64,000 bases of DNA from Sphaerisporangium siamense. Lineage in GTDB: Bacteria; Actinomycetota; Actinomycetes; Streptosporangiales; Streptosporangiaceae. Both the position numbers and the translations under genes were made by a program. The stretch is from positions 2,108,001 through 2,172,000 of the forward strand of contig NZ_JACHND010000001.1 of the NCBI RefSeq assembly GCF_014205275.1, written 5' to 3'. The notes under the pieces were generated by a model, which was not told the DNA's origin, searched no databases, and saw only the letters and a program-made list of their open reading frames with translations. Shown here one piece after another: positions 1 to 9,247 of the stretch. The stretch's first letter is position 1, and the number at the start of each line of letters is the position of its first letter.

Positions 1-260
1 GCCATCGCCGCGCGCAGTTCGCCGTACGGCAGGCCGTCGCCGTCCTCCGAGGTCAGGACCAGCAGGGTCTCGACCACGGCCAGCGCGAAGCGGTCCAGCC
101 GGTCCAGGGCGCGGCCGGTCGCGGAGGGGCTGGTGGCGCGGATCACGAGCCCTTCGAGGTGGGCGGGCACCGGGGTGATCAGCTCGGGGCGTCCGGACAC
201 CAGCGCGCGCAGCCGGTCGTCGGGGAGCCCACGCAGCCAGTCAGTGAACCGGGTGTCCAT
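1..260 (-). CDS. Helicase-associated (XPB/Ssl2-like) protein, N-terminal fragment
   Basis: Reading the reverse strand from an ATG at 260 gives an open frame of 86 residues that runs off the window edge. It begins MDTRFTDWLRGLPDDRLRAL and continues with a segment ALDRLDRFALAVVETLLVL. This resembles the start of the large actinobacterial helicase-associated proteins that carry an XPB/Ssl2-like C-terminal domain and are thought to act on DNA. Only the N-terminal helical part is visible, so no helicase motif can be checked. It is transcribed away from the HAAS gene at 457, with about 200 bases of shared upstream DNA. Family assignment is from the N-terminal pattern alone. Confidence 0.7.
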   Translation of the reverse strand, partial: MDTRFTDWLRGLPDDRLRALVSGRPELITPVPAHLEGLVIRATSPSATGRALDRLDRFALAVVETLLVLTSEDGDGLPYGELRAAM

Positions 261-456
261 CACGCGCCACCGAACCCTCTGTTCACCGTCACCGCAACGC
301 CCGCTCGCCGTAGAAACCGTCTTCTCCATCGTAGGAGGCCCGCCGCGCAGGCACGCCGGGCGGGCGATCACGGTCCCGCTCCGGCCGGGGGTTCACGGTC
401 ATGGCGATGACCGGGAAATGGTGCGTCCGCCGGGCCGGTGCGGCAGGATGGCGAGA

Positions 457-1521
457 ATGAGCGAGCGCGCCGATCAGCTCGTCCTGGAGTACGTCAGCAA
501 GGTCGCCGACCTGGCGCACGGCGTGCTGCGCACCGAGCAGCGTCTCGACTTCGTCCGGCGGTTGCGCGTCCGCATCGAGGAGGAACGTCGCGGCAGGGAC
601 GACGTCGCGACCGCGCGCAAGGTGATCGCCCGCTTCGGCGATCCTTCGGCGCTCGTCCATCGAGAACTCCGCCGCCTCGCCGACGGCGGGCAGGCGACCG
701 GGGGCGGCGGGCCGTCCCCGGGGGCGCGCGCCGGCTCGGCGGTCTCCCCGCGGCGCGCCCCGGGCCCGCGCCCCGGGAGCACGGCCCGTGTTCCACCCCC
801 GGTCCCACCCCGCGTCCTGCCGCCGGACAGGGCTCCCACCGTCCGGCCCGTGTCCGCGGAGGCCGGCACGGCGGACGACTTCGGGGACTCGGCGACGGAG
901 GTCATCCCCGTCGTCACCGATGATCCGCCCGCGGTCGTGACGGCCCCCGTCCCGGTGGTCCCTCGGGAGGCGGGCCCCGGCCGTTCCGTGCGCCCCGGCG
1001 GCCGTCCGGCGCCGAGGAGGCCCGTGACCCCGGCCGCGCGCCGCGGGCGCGCGCCGTTGTCCGCCCGGCTGCGCGGGGCCGCGAAGGCCCGCGCGGGCGG
1101 GCGTGATCTCCGTACCGTCCTGCGCGACGGGCGCCGCGAGGTCGCCGGGATGGCGGTGCTGCTGCTGGCCGGGCTGCTCATCCCCTTCCCCCTGCCGTAC
1201 GTCGCGATCTTCCCGATGCCGCTGCTGGTGTGGGCGCTCGGCGCGGTCGCCGTCCTGGCCTGCGAGGGCTGGGGGTTCAAGGACCGCATGACAGGGCTGC
1301 TGGCCCCGGTGTTCGCCTACGTCGTCGGCGGGGTCGTGCTCGGCGCGGCCAAGACGCCCGAGGCGCCGGGCGAGGGCCTGGCGGCGTTCGTCGCCTCGTT
1401 CATGAGCGTCAGCGGTCCGATGTTCATGGCCGGGGCCGCGGCGGGGGTGCTGTGGCTGGGGTACCGGCTGCTCGTCCCGCCGCCTCCGCCGTCCCGGCGG
1501 CCACTCGGCACGGTGCGCTGA
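457..1521 (+). CDS. HAAS-domain multispanning membrane protein
   Basis: This 354-residue protein starts with a charged helical domain (about residues 1-75) of the HAAS type seen at the N terminus of actinobacterial membrane regulators. A proline/arginine-rich linker (about 75-225) follows, then four predicted membrane segments (about 229-249, 253-272, 281-300 and 322-342). HAAS domains usually sense or relay signals to a membrane partner; the role here is not shown. The open frame extends upstream to 133, but that part is low-complexity and overlaps the divergent gene's control region, so I start at ATG 457, with AGGA eight bases before it; ATG 448 is an alternative. No operon partner follows closely. 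Confidence 0.7.
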   Translation: MSERADQLVLEYVSKVADLAHGVLRTEQRLDFVRRLRVRIEEERRGRDDVATARKVIARFGDPSALVHRELRRLADGGQATGGGGPSPGARAGSAVSPRRAPGPRPGSTARVPPPVPPRVLPPDRAPTVRPVSAEAGTADDFGDSATEVIPVVTDDPPAVVTAPVPVVPREAGPGRSVRPGGRPAPRRPVTPAARRGRAPLSARLRGAAKARAGGRDLRTVLRDGRREVAGMAVLLLAGLLIPFPLPYVAIFPMPLLVWALGAVAVLACEGWGFKDRMTGLLAPVFAYVVGGVVLGAAKTPEAPGEGLAAFVASFMSVSGPMFMAGAAAGVLWLGYRLLVPPPPPSRRPLGTVR

Positions 1522-1650
1522 CCGGTATCCCGCTAACGGCGGTATTTCCACATATAAAAGGTCGGTCGATAAAAGAGCGGCGTGCCTCTGACCGGTCGTC
1601 GCGACCCTGCGGAGTACACGGGGTGTCGCGGGATTTGGCATCCTTCAAGG

Positions 1651-2283
1651 GTGTATTCCGTAGGATTTGATCTTGATCTCACGCTCGCGGACACCCGCGC
1701 GGGGATCGCGGCGACATTGGACGAGTTGGCGCGCCGTCTGGGCGTCCACATCGACAGCGCCACCGCGATCGCCCGGCTCGGCCCGCCGCTGGAACAGGAG
1801 TTGGCCCACTGGATGCCCGCCGAGGAAGTCCCGGCGGCGGCCGACCTTTATCGAGAGCTCGGCCTGGAGATCGCCATCCCGATGACCACCGCCATGGCGG
1901 GCGCGGCGGAGGCCGTGGCGCTGGTGCGCCGGCACGGCGGCCGGGTCATCGTCGTGACCGCCAAGCACGAGGTGAGCGCCCGCAGGATCGTCGAGGCGCT
2001 GGGCCTGGAGGCCGACCAGGTGGTGGGGTCGGTGTTCGCCGCGGGCAAGGGCGCCGCGATCAGGTCCTTCGGCGCGGCGGTGTACGTCGGGGACCATGTG
2101 GGCGACATCGCGGCGGCCAAGGCGGGCGGCGCGCTGAGCGTGGGCGTGGCGACGGGCCCGTACACCGCCGATGCGCTACGTGATCACGGAGCCGACGTGG
2201 TTTTGTCGGATTTGACGGGTTTTGGCCAGTGGTACGACGGCTGGCGTGGCCCGGAAATCGAGGCCGTTTCGACGGTCATGTGA
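1651..2283 (+). CDS. HAD-family hydrolase (phosphoglycolate phosphatase-like)
   Basis: A 210-residue haloacid-dehalogenase phosphatase. The nucleophile motif is D7-x-D9-x-T11, a threonine at the end of a hydrophobic strand (VTAKH) gives motif II, and V146-GDHVGD-152 supplies the two acidic Mg-binding residues of motif IV. A helical cap lies between motifs I and II, as in the phosphoglycolate phosphatase/beta-phosphoglucomutase group. The substrate cannot be told from sequence. The start is a GTG at 1651; the ribosome binding site is poor (AAGG directly adjacent), so initiation may be weak or leaderless. It sits 60 bases before the cold-shock gene on the same strand. Confidence 0.8.
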   Translation: MYSVGFDLDLTLADTRAGIAATLDELARRLGVHIDSATAIARLGPPLEQELAHWMPAEEVPAAADLYRELGLEIAIPMTTAMAGAAEAVALVRRHGGRVIVVTAKHEVSARRIVEALGLEADQVVGSVFAAGKGAAIRSFGAAVYVGDHVGDIAAAKAGGALSVGVATGPYTADALRDHGADVVLSDLTGFGQWYDGWRGPEIEAVSTVM

Positions 2284-2346
2284 TGCTCCGCCTGGGCATA
2301 ACCTACATCCATCCACCATTCATGACAGTCTGAACGAGGTCACCCT

Positions 2347-2745
2347 GTGCCTACTGGCAAGGTCAAGTGGTACGACGCTGACAAGGGCTTCGGGTTCCTC
2401 ACCCGCGACGACGGCGGTGAGGTTTTCGTACACTCCTCGGCGCTTCCCAAGGGCGTGGAAGCGCTCAAGCCCGGTCAGAAGGTCGAGTTCGGTGTGGCCG
2501 AGGGCCGTCGTGGCCAGCAGGCTCTTTCAGTCCGCGTGCTGGAGCAGCCGCCCACGCTCGCCAAGACGGCGAAACCAAAGGCCAAGCGCAAGAAGCCGGA
2601 CGAACTAGTCGTCATCGTCGAAGACCTGATAAAGCTCCTGGACGACGTCTCCAACTCCTACCAGCGTGGCAAGCACCCCGACGCCGCGCACGCCAGGAAG
2701 ATCGCGACCGTGCTGCGCGCCGTCGCGGACGACCTCGACGCCTGA
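2347..2745 (+). CDS. Cold-shock domain protein with C-terminal extension
   Basis: Residues 1-66 form a cold-shock domain with RNP1 (K13-GFGFL-18) and RNP2 (V26-FVHSS-31), the aromatic and basic residues that bind single-stranded RNA or DNA. The protein is 132 residues, about twice a classical CspA. The extra part is a lysine-rich stretch (PKAKRKK, about 78-84) followed by a helical tail. Long cold-shock proteins of this kind occur in a conserved actinobacterial neighbourhood near DUF3027, which matches here. Start is a GTG at 2347 preceded by ACGAGG. The likely role is RNA chaperoning in the cytoplasm. Confidence 0.9.
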   Translation: MPTGKVKWYDADKGFGFLTRDDGGEVFVHSSALPKGVEALKPGQKVEFGVAEGRRGQQALSVRVLEQPPTLAKTAKPKAKRKKPDELVVIVEDLIKLLDDVSNSYQRGKHPDAAHARKIATVLRAVADDLDA

Positions 2746-2834
2746 GACGTCCCTCGCCCGCCCTCCGATCCAGGCCCTCACACCCCTCCCCGGGCCTCGG
2801 CCGGCGCGCGGGCCGTCGTCCCGTGCGGATCCCC

Positions 2835-4478
2835 TCAGCCGTGCGGGTTGGTCAGTGGTTTGGTCCCGCCCGGCCTCGGGCCGTCCGAATGCGACTCCGG
2901 ATACGACTCCCGGTGCGGCTCGGGACGGGCGCCGGGGCCGTCGGCGCGGACGTCCTCGGTCCGCGCCCGGTACACGTCCGTGAACGGCTTCGGCCCGGCC
3001 GGTGACGGGGACGGCCCGGCCGGTGACGGGGACGGCCCGGCGAAGACCGCCCCGGCCCGGGCCCGCAGCCTGCGCCGCCTGCGGATCAGGATCCAGGCCA
3101 GCGCGGCGACCAGCGCGGCGGCGACGACGCCGAGGCCCACCGGCCCCGCGGAGCGGCCGGACCACAGCGAGAACAGCAGGCCGGCGAGCCCGCCCGCCAC
3201 CCAGGCGATCTGCAGCAGCGCCTCCACCACGCCGAAGGTCGAGGAGCGGACCTCCTCGCCGATCTCGCGCTGCACGACCGCGTCCAGCGCCAGCTTGCCG
3301 ATCTCCTGCGCGAACCCGGCGACGAGGGCGATGCCGACGGCCGCCCAGAGCGAGAAGAAGATCGCCGAGACCGCCGCCGTCGCCGTGGCGAGGCCGAGCG
3401 CGACCAGCACGATCACCTGGGGCGGACGGCCCCGCACCCAGGACGCGACGGCCGCGCCGAGCAGGCCGCCGGCGCCCGCCGCGCCCGCGAGTATCGCGAT
3501 CAACGCCTCCTCGGGGAGGCCGCTGCCGCGTAGGTTGCCGTCCTTGACCAGGAAGAGCAGAAACAGCACGAGAAAGCCGGACAAGACGCGAATTGCGGCG
3601 TTGGCCCGTACGGCCTCCGTCACCACCGGCCCGATGTTCAGCAGCGTGCGCCAGCGCGGCCGCGTGGCCCCGCCCTCCTCGATCTCCTCAAGGTCGGGCG
3701 CGTCGACGTGGCGGGGCAGCCGCACCGCGCCCACCCCGGCCGCGATGAAGATCACCATGGTGCCGCGCAGCACCCACTCCGCGCCGGCCCACGCCGTCAG
3801 CCCCGCCGCGACCGGGGCGGCGACACCCGCCGAGACCAGCGCGAACAGCGCGACCCGCGCGTTGGCCGTGACCAGGCCGATGTCCGCGGGCAGGACGCTC
3901 GGCATCGTGGCCGCCCGCGACACGTTGTACGCCTTGGACAGCACCAGGACGGCGAGCGCGGCCGGGAACAGCGTGAGGCCGTCGGCCGGGCCGATCGCGG
4001 CGGCCATCGCCCAGCAGAGCAGGCCGCGGGCCAGCAGCGTCCCCGCCATGATGGAGCGGCGGCCCGAGCGGAAGCGGTCCAGCACCGGGCCGACGAACGG
4101 GGCGAGGACGGCGAACGGCACCATCGTGATCAGAAGGTAGAGCGCAACCTGGCCCCGGGCCTGGTCCACGGGCAGGCCGAAGAAGAGCGTGCCCGCCAGC
4201 GCCACCGTGACCATCGCGTCGCCCGCGCTGTGGGCGGCGGTCAGCTCGATCAGGCGTCCTAGGCCGGTGCGGTCCGCTCCCTGGGCGTGGGTCAGCCTGC
4301 GGGTGGCGCCGCGGACGCCGCGCCCGGCCCGCGCCGTCCCCTTGGCGGCGGCGCCGCCCGCCCGCGCCGTCGTCCTGACGGCCGTGCGCCCGGCGCGGAA
4401 CGTGCCGCGGCCCGCGTCCGCGGTGGCGCGCGCGGCGCGGGACAGCGAGCGTCTGGCGCGGTTCCAGCCGTCCCCCAT
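2835..4478 (-). CDS. MFS transporter with basic N-terminal extension
   Basis: A 547-residue major facilitator with about 12 hydrophobic segments from residue 85 onward, including an MFS cytoplasmic loop of the type GPVLDRFRSGRR after the second helix. About 70 residues of Arg/Ala/Thr-rich sequence precede the first membrane helix, and a proline/glycine-rich tail with tandem GPSPSPA units follows the last. The protein resembles actinobacterial MFS proteins of unknown substrate found beside cold-shock and DUF3027 genes. It converges with the cold-shock gene and diverges from DUF3027; the 279-base divergent gap (4479-4757) has no recognisable gene. GTG 4481 directly upstream is an alternative start. 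Confidence 0.85.
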   Translation of the reverse strand: MGDGWNRARRSLSRAARATADAGRGTFRAGRTAVRTTARAGGAAAKGTARAGRGVRGATRRLTHAQGADRTGLGRLIELTAAHSAGDAMVTVALAGTLFFGLPVDQARGQVALYLLITMVPFAVLAPFVGPVLDRFRSGRRSIMAGTLLARGLLCWAMAAAIGPADGLTLFPAALAVLVLSKAYNVSRAATMPSVLPADIGLVTANARVALFALVSAGVAAPVAAGLTAWAGAEWVLRGTMVIFIAAGVGAVRLPRHVDAPDLEEIEEGGATRPRWRTLLNIGPVVTEAVRANAAIRVLSGFLVLFLLFLVKDGNLRGSGLPEEALIAILAGAAGAGGLLGAAVASWVRGRPPQVIVLVALGLATATAAVSAIFFSLWAAVGIALVAGFAQEIGKLALDAVVQREIGEEVRSSTFGVVEALLQIAWVAGGLAGLLFSLWSGRSAGPVGLGVVAAALVAALAWILIRRRRRLRARAGAVFAGPSPSPAGPSPSPAGPKPFTDVYRARTEDVRADGPGARPEPHRESYPESHSDGPRPGGTKPLTNPHG

Positions 4479-4757
4479 CACGCGCGCGCGGACGGGACAC
4501 CGTGACCGGTGGCCGAGCGATCCACGCTTCCTCCCTCACAGCGATCGGTTCCGCCGTCCATCTGCCCTATATCTGCGTCTTTTCCCCGTTCGCCGTGGCT
4601 CATGGCGGTACGCAGGTGGGCGCCCGGTCCGCGCGGCCGACGCCCGCCCCCGGCTCCTTGACGGTGGGTCTTCCCGGTCTTGGGCACCGCTTTGGTTTCC
4701 AGTCCTACCCCACCCATCGGCGTGATGTCCGCTCCCGGCATGGGTGAGAATTGACGT

Positions 4758-5582
4758 GTGAGCCGCACTCGTTCCCGCACCTTTGCCGTCGACCAAGCCT
4801 GCGCCGCCGCCGTGGAGCCGGCCAGGGCCGCCGCCGAAGCCATCGCCCGGCCCGGCGAGGTGGGGGAGCATCTCGGCTTCGAGGCGGAGGGCGAGCGCGT
4901 CGTCACCCACTACTTCGCCTGCCTCGACCGCGCCTACCGCGGCTGGCGCTGGGCCGTCACCGTCGCCCGCGCCTCCCGCGCCCGCAACGTCACCGTCAGC
5001 GAGACGGCCCTGCTCCCCGGCACCGACGCGCTGCTGCCCCCCGCGTGGGTCCCGTGGAGCGAGCGGCTGCTCCCCGGTGACCTCGGCGTCGGCGACCTGC
5101 TGCCCACCTCGGACGACGACGACCGCCTGGCCCCGGGGTACACCGCCACCGACGACGACTCCGACCAGCAGATGATCTTCGAGTACGGCCTGGGCCGCGC
5201 CCGCGTGCTGTCGGCCGTCGGCCGCGACCGCGCGGTGCACCGCTGGCACGCCGGCGACTCCGGGCCGCACACCCCGCTCGCGCACGCCGCGCCCGCGCAG
5301 TGCTCCACCTGCGGCTTCTACTGGCCGCTCGCGGGCTCGCTGCGGCTCGGCTTCGGCGTGTGCGCCAACGAGTTCGCCCCCGACGACGGCAAGGTGGTCT
5401 CGGCCGACCACGGCTGCGGCGCGCACTCCGAGGCCGTCGCCACGCCCCAGGGGGGCGTCGAGCACGCGGTGCCCATCCTCGACGATCTCGGCTACGACCT
5501 CATGGAGGAGGGCGCGCCGGAGGCCGGCTCGGTCGCGGCGTCCGACGGCGAGGAGGGCTCCGAGCCGCTCGGCCACTCCTGA
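4758..5582 (+). CDS. DUF3027 domain protein
   Basis: A 274-residue protein of the actinobacterial DUF3027 family. The N-terminal two thirds are an alpha/beta domain with a tryptophan-rich core (YRGWRWAVTVARA, about 54-66). From about residue 182 there is a cysteine cluster: C182-x-x-C185, one Cys in GVCANEF and one in HGCGAH, which could bind zinc. An acidic loop (SDDDD) lies near residue 117. The function is unknown; it is consistently found beside the cold-shock, sacsin-like and DUF2530 genes. Start GTG 4758 matches the family N terminus. No transmembrane segment or signal peptide is seen. Confidence 0.85.
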   Translation: MSRTRSRTFAVDQACAAAVEPARAAAEAIARPGEVGEHLGFEAEGERVVTHYFACLDRAYRGWRWAVTVARASRARNVTVSETALLPGTDALLPPAWVPWSERLLPGDLGVGDLLPTSDDDDRLAPGYTATDDDSDQQMIFEYGLGRARVLSAVGRDRAVHRWHAGDSGPHTPLAHAAPAQCSTCGFYWPLAGSLRLGFGVCANEFAPDDGKVVSADHGCGAHSEAVATPQGGVEHAVPILDDLGYDLMEEGAPEAGSVAASDGEEGSEPLGHS

Positions 5583-5702
5583 CCGTCCGGGCGGGACCTG
5601 CCCGGAAACCCGCCCGTCACGGCCCGCGTCACGATATCTCCGGAAATTTCAAGCTTTACGGCTGTGCGGCAGCCGGCCGCCCTCCAGCATGGGACACGAC
5701 TG

Positions 5703-8700
5703 GTGACCGACGTGACAGTGACCAACGGTGTGACCGACGGCTTCGGCGCCGAGCGCGTGCGCGCGACCGTCCTCGCCGCCTGGACCGCCTCGCCCGCCCG
5801 CTTCCGCGAGGACGCCAACGCCGAGGAGGACTTCGCGCTCGGCGGCTACCGCGACCGGCTGATCGTCGAGCTGGCCCAGAACGCCGCCGACGCCGCCCTG
5901 CGCGCCGGGGTCCCCGGGCGCCTGCGCCTCACGCTGGAGGACGGCGTGCTCAGCGCCGCCAACACCGGCGCCCCGCTCGACGCGACCGGGGTCGAGGGCC
6001 TGTCCACGCTGCGCGTCTCCGGCAAGCGCGACGAGGCCGGGTCGATCGGCCGCTTCGGCGTCGGGTTCGCGGCCGTCGTCTCCGTCTGCGACGAGCCCCT
6101 GATCGCCTCCCGCGCCACCGGGGCCGTCCGCTGGTCCCGCGCCGAGACCGCCGCCCTGGTCGCGGCCGAGCCCGCGCTGGCCGCCGAGCTCGGCGCGCGC
6201 GGCGGCCACGTCCCCCTGCTGCGCCTGCCCTTCGCCGCCGAGCCGGTCGAGGCCCCCGCCGGGTACGACACCGTGGTGCGGCTCCCGCTGCGCGACAAGG
6301 CCGTCGAACAGGCCGTCCGCCAGATGCTCGACGAGACCGGCCCGGCGCTGCCCCTGGCCATGCCCGCCCTGGCCGAGATCGAGGTCCAGGCCGGCGGCGA
6401 GTCCCGCGCGATCACCGCCGAGGGCTGGACGGTGAGGGAGTCCGCGGGCGACTTCGGCCCCGAACAGGTCGCCGAACTGTTCGCCGACCGTCCCACCGAG
6501 GAGCGCGCCCGGCCGTACTGGCTGGTGCGCTGGGCGGTGCCCGCCGGCGAGGGGCCGCTGCCCAAGGACGTCGCCCCGGTCGTGCACGCGCCGACGCCGA
6601 GCGACGAGCCGCTCGACCTGCCCGCCCTGCTCATCGCCACCTTCCCCCTCGCCACCGACCGCCGGCACGTCGCGGCGGGCAGGCTCGCCGACTTCCTCGT
6701 CGAGCGGGCCGCCGACACCTACGTCGAGCTCCTGCGGTCCCTGCCGAGGACGCCGCGCCTGCTCGGCCTGGTGCCCGGCCTGATGGGCAAGGGCGAGCTG
6801 GACGCCGCGATCCGCCGGGCGATCCTGCGCCGCCTGCCGGACACCCCCCTGCTCCCCGCCATCTCCCCGCCCGCCGACGCCGACGCCGGCCAGGCCGCGC
6901 CCGGCGCGTCCGGCGGCCCCGCGGGCTCCGCCGGCCGGCCCGGTGAGCCGCCGTACGTCGTCACCGGCCGTCAGGCCGCCGTGGTCGACGGCCCGGCCGA
7001 GTTCCTGGACAAGATCGCGCATGCCGTGCCGGGCCTGCTGCCCGCGGGCTGGGCCGCCCGGCATCCCGCGCTCACCACCCTCGGCGTGCGGCGGGTCGAG
7101 CTGTCCGACGTCGTCGACCTGCTGTCCGGCGACGCCGTCGCGGACCGATCGCCCGCCTGGTGGCGCGAGCTCTACGAGACGCTGCCCGGCGACGACCGCG
7201 AGGCCCTCGGCGCGCTGCCCGTCCCCCTCGCCGACGGCCGCCTCGTGCGCGGTCCTCGCGGCACGCTGCTGCTCGGGGACGGCGGCTCCTCCCTGGACGC
7301 CGCGCTGCTGGCGCCGCTCGGCCTGCGCATCGTCCACCCCGAGGCCGCCCACCCTCTGCTGCTGCGGCTCGGCGCCGCAGAGGCCACCCCGAACAGCGTC
7401 CTGGACGACCCGCTCACCCGCGCCACGGTCTCGGAGTCCCTCGACAGCGCCGACCCCGAGCCGGTCGCCCAGGCCGTCCTCGCGCTGGTCGAGGCCGCGG
7501 GCCTGTCGCCCGGCGAGGCCCCCTGGCTGGCGGAGCTGGCGCTGCGCGGCGCGGACGGCGAGCTGTACCCCGCGGGCGAGATGCTGCTCGGCGAGGGCTC
7601 GCTGGCCAAGCTCATCGACCAGGACGTCCCCTTCGGGGTCGCCGCCTCAGACCTGGTCGAGCGGTACGGCTCGCGCGTGCTGTCCGCGGCGGGCGTCCTG
7701 GACGGCTTCGCGGTCGTCAACGACACCGACGTCCTGCTCGACCCCGACGAGTGCGACCACGAGCTCGACGCCGAGGACGAATGGCTCGAAGCCGTCCTCG
7801 ACGTCCTGCCCGAGACCGCCGTCCCGCCGGTGGCCCGCGAGTTCACCGCGATCAGGGACCTCGAATACGTCGCCGACTGGCCCGCGGCGCTGGCCCTGCT
7901 GACCCGCCCGCCGCTGCGGGCCGCGCTCCAGCCGCTGCGCGCGCTCGCCGACGGCGAGGTGGTCGAGGCGCCCTCGTACACCGCGTGGTGGCTCTCACGG
8001 CACCCTGTGCTGGACGGCCGCCGTCCCACCTCCCTGCGCCTGCCCGACGGCGACCCGTTGCTGTACGGCCTGTACGGCGACGCGCCGGTCGGCCTGGACG
8101 CCACCGCGCTGTCCATGCTCGGCGTGCGCACCACGCTGGCCGACCTGCTCGCCTCGCACGGCGGGCCCGACGAGCTGCTCGACCTGCTCGCCGACCCCGC
8201 GCTGGAGGTCGACCGCGCCCAGCTCCGCGCCCTGTGGATCGCCCTGGCGGGCGTCGAGCCGTCCCGCGTCGCCCCGCCCACGGCCGTGCGCGCCGTGCTG
8301 TCCGGCCGCATCGTCGTCGCCGACGCCGACGACGGCCGCCCCATCGGCGGCAACGGCGCCGGCGACACCGTCGAGGGCCTGACCTCTGCGGGCGCGCCGG
8401 TCGTCGTCGAGGCGCCCGACCTGCTCGCGCTCGTGGCCGCGCGCCCGCTGGTGCTGGCCCCGTTCGACCTGGCCGAGGCGCTGTCGGAGCTGCTCGACCT
8501 TCCCGTGGCCGGGGAAGAGGTCACCGGGGAGGTCACCTCCTCGGGCGAGGAGCGTCCCGTGCCCGTCCAGGTGCGCTCGCTGCTGCCCGCCGCGCCCGCC
8601 GCCTACGTCGAGCACGCGGCGCTCACCGTGGACGGCGTGCGCGTGCCGTGGCGCTTCTTCGAGGGGGCCGTGCACGCGACCGGCGTCGAAGGGCTGGCCC

Positions 8701-8813
8701 GTGGCCTGGCCTGGGCGAGCGGCCAGTGGGGCGACCGGCTCGCGGTCGCGGCGCTGCTGCGCGACCCGGACGCCGTGCCCCTGCTGCTCGCGGAGGCCGA
8801 CCTCGACAGCTAG
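5703..8813 (+). CDS. Sacsin-like GHKL ATPase, 1036 residues
   Basis: A very large cytoplasmic protein. The N-terminal about 250 residues are a GHKL/Hsp90-type ATP-binding fold: an N-box (ELAQNAADAAL, near residue 55) with the Mg-coordinating Asn, and a G-box GRFGVGF near residue 116. This is the arrangement of the sacsin N-terminal ATPase-like domain of actinobacteria. The remaining 780 residues are alpha/beta with many acidic positions and no domain I recognise. A chaperone-like role is inferred from the Hsp90-type fold. The open frame begins at 5664, but GTG 5703 has GGGA eight bases upstream and is preferred. It ends six bases before the convergent DUF2530 gene. Confidence 0.85.
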   Translation: MTDVTVTNGVTDGFGAERVRATVLAAWTASPARFREDANAEEDFALGGYRDRLIVELAQNAADAALRAGVPGRLRLTLEDGVLSAANTGAPLDATGVEGLSTLRVSGKRDEAGSIGRFGVGFAAVVSVCDEPLIASRATGAVRWSRAETAALVAAEPALAAELGARGGHVPLLRLPFAAEPVEAPAGYDTVVRLPLRDKAVEQAVRQMLDETGPALPLAMPALAEIEVQAGGESRAITAEGWTVRESAGDFGPEQVAELFADRPTEERARPYWLVRWAVPAGEGPLPKDVAPVVHAPTPSDEPLDLPALLIATFPLATDRRHVAAGRLADFLVERAADTYVELLRSLPRTPRLLGLVPGLMGKGELDAAIRRAILRRLPDTPLLPAISPPADADAGQAAPGASGGPAGSAGRPGEPPYVVTGRQAAVVDGPAEFLDKIAHAVPGLLPAGWAARHPALTTLGVRRVELSDVVDLLSGDAVADRSPAWWRELYETLPGDDREALGALPVPLADGRLVRGPRGTLLLGDGGSSLDAALLAPLGLRIVHPEAAHPLLLRLGAAEATPNSVLDDPLTRATVSESLDSADPEPVAQAVLALVEAAGLSPGEAPWLAELALRGADGELYPAGEMLLGEGSLAKLIDQDVPFGVAASDLVERYGSRVLSAAGVLDGFAVVNDTDVLLDPDECDHELDAEDEWLEAVLDVLPETAVPPVAREFTAIRDLEYVADWPAALALLTRPPLRAALQPLRALADGEVVEAPSYTAWWLSRHPVLDGRRPTSLRLPDGDPLLYGLYGDAPVGLDATALSMLGVRTTLADLLASHGGPDELLDLLADPALEVDRAQLRALWIALAGVEPSRVAPPTAVRAVLSGRIVVADADDGRPIGGNGAGDTVEGLTSAGAPVVVEAPDLLALVAARPLVLAPFDLAEALSELLDLPVAGEEVTGEVTSSGEERPVPVQVRSLLPAAPAAYVEHAALTVDGVRVPWRFFEGAVHATGVEGLARGLAWASGQWGDRLAVAALLRDPDAVPLLLAEADLDS

Positions 8814-8819
8814 GGGACG

Positions 8820-9104
8820 CTACGACGGCGTGTGGCCGGGCACCGACCGGTCCTCGCGGTCGTCGCCCGGCACCTCGGCGGGCGGAGGGGGCGCGTGCCG
8901 GTCGCGGCGCCAGACGTAGAAGCAGCCGAACAGCCCGAGCCCGATGCCCGCCACGCACGTCCAGATCCACCAGCCGCGCCCGGCGGGGACCCCGACGACG
9001 AGCAGCACGACCAGCGCGACCGCCCACAGGCCCGTGCCCACGAGGATCGCCGCGGTGTCGTTGGTCTTCAACGGGGCAAGATCCGGGGGGCGCGGCTCGT
9101 TCAC
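8820..9104 (-). CDS. DUF2530 small membrane protein
   Basis: A 94-residue protein with two membrane helices (an AAILVGTGLWAVALVVLLVV segment near 16-36 and a second of similar length near 43-63) followed by a basic, proline-rich cytoplasmic tail. It belongs to the actinobacterial DUF2530 family, of unknown function, usually encoded beside an NCS2 permease as here. GTG 9104 gives the family N terminus (VNEPRPPDLAPLKTND); the frame stays open further upstream, but that part is not conserved-looking. It is divergent from the permease gene and overlaps nothing. Confidence 0.8.
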   Translation of the reverse strand: MNEPRPPDLAPLKTNDTAAILVGTGLWAVALVVLLVVGVPAGRGWWIWTCVAGIGLGLFGCFYVWRRDRHAPPPPAEVPGDDREDRSVPGHTPS

Positions 9105-9247
9105 GCAGTCCAGCCTAGGCGAGAACCCCCCGCGTGGGGTCCACCGGGCCTTCGTCAGGACCCGAACCGTGCACAAGTTGGTCTCGAAAGGACTACGAGC
9201 AGGTCAGAGCTCTTTTCCGTTCTGACAACGGATGCCACTCTGCCCGC

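Noticed and set aside
5649-7352. A 567-codon - strand frame opposite the sacsin-like gene.
   Set aside because: Gly/Arg/Gln-rich shadow of the + strand GHKL ATPase.
9105-9247. Possible purine riboswitch before the NCS2 permease gene.
   Set aside because: I could not find the paired helices and conserved loop bases of a purine or PreQ1 aptamer; actinomycetes rarely use purine riboswitches.
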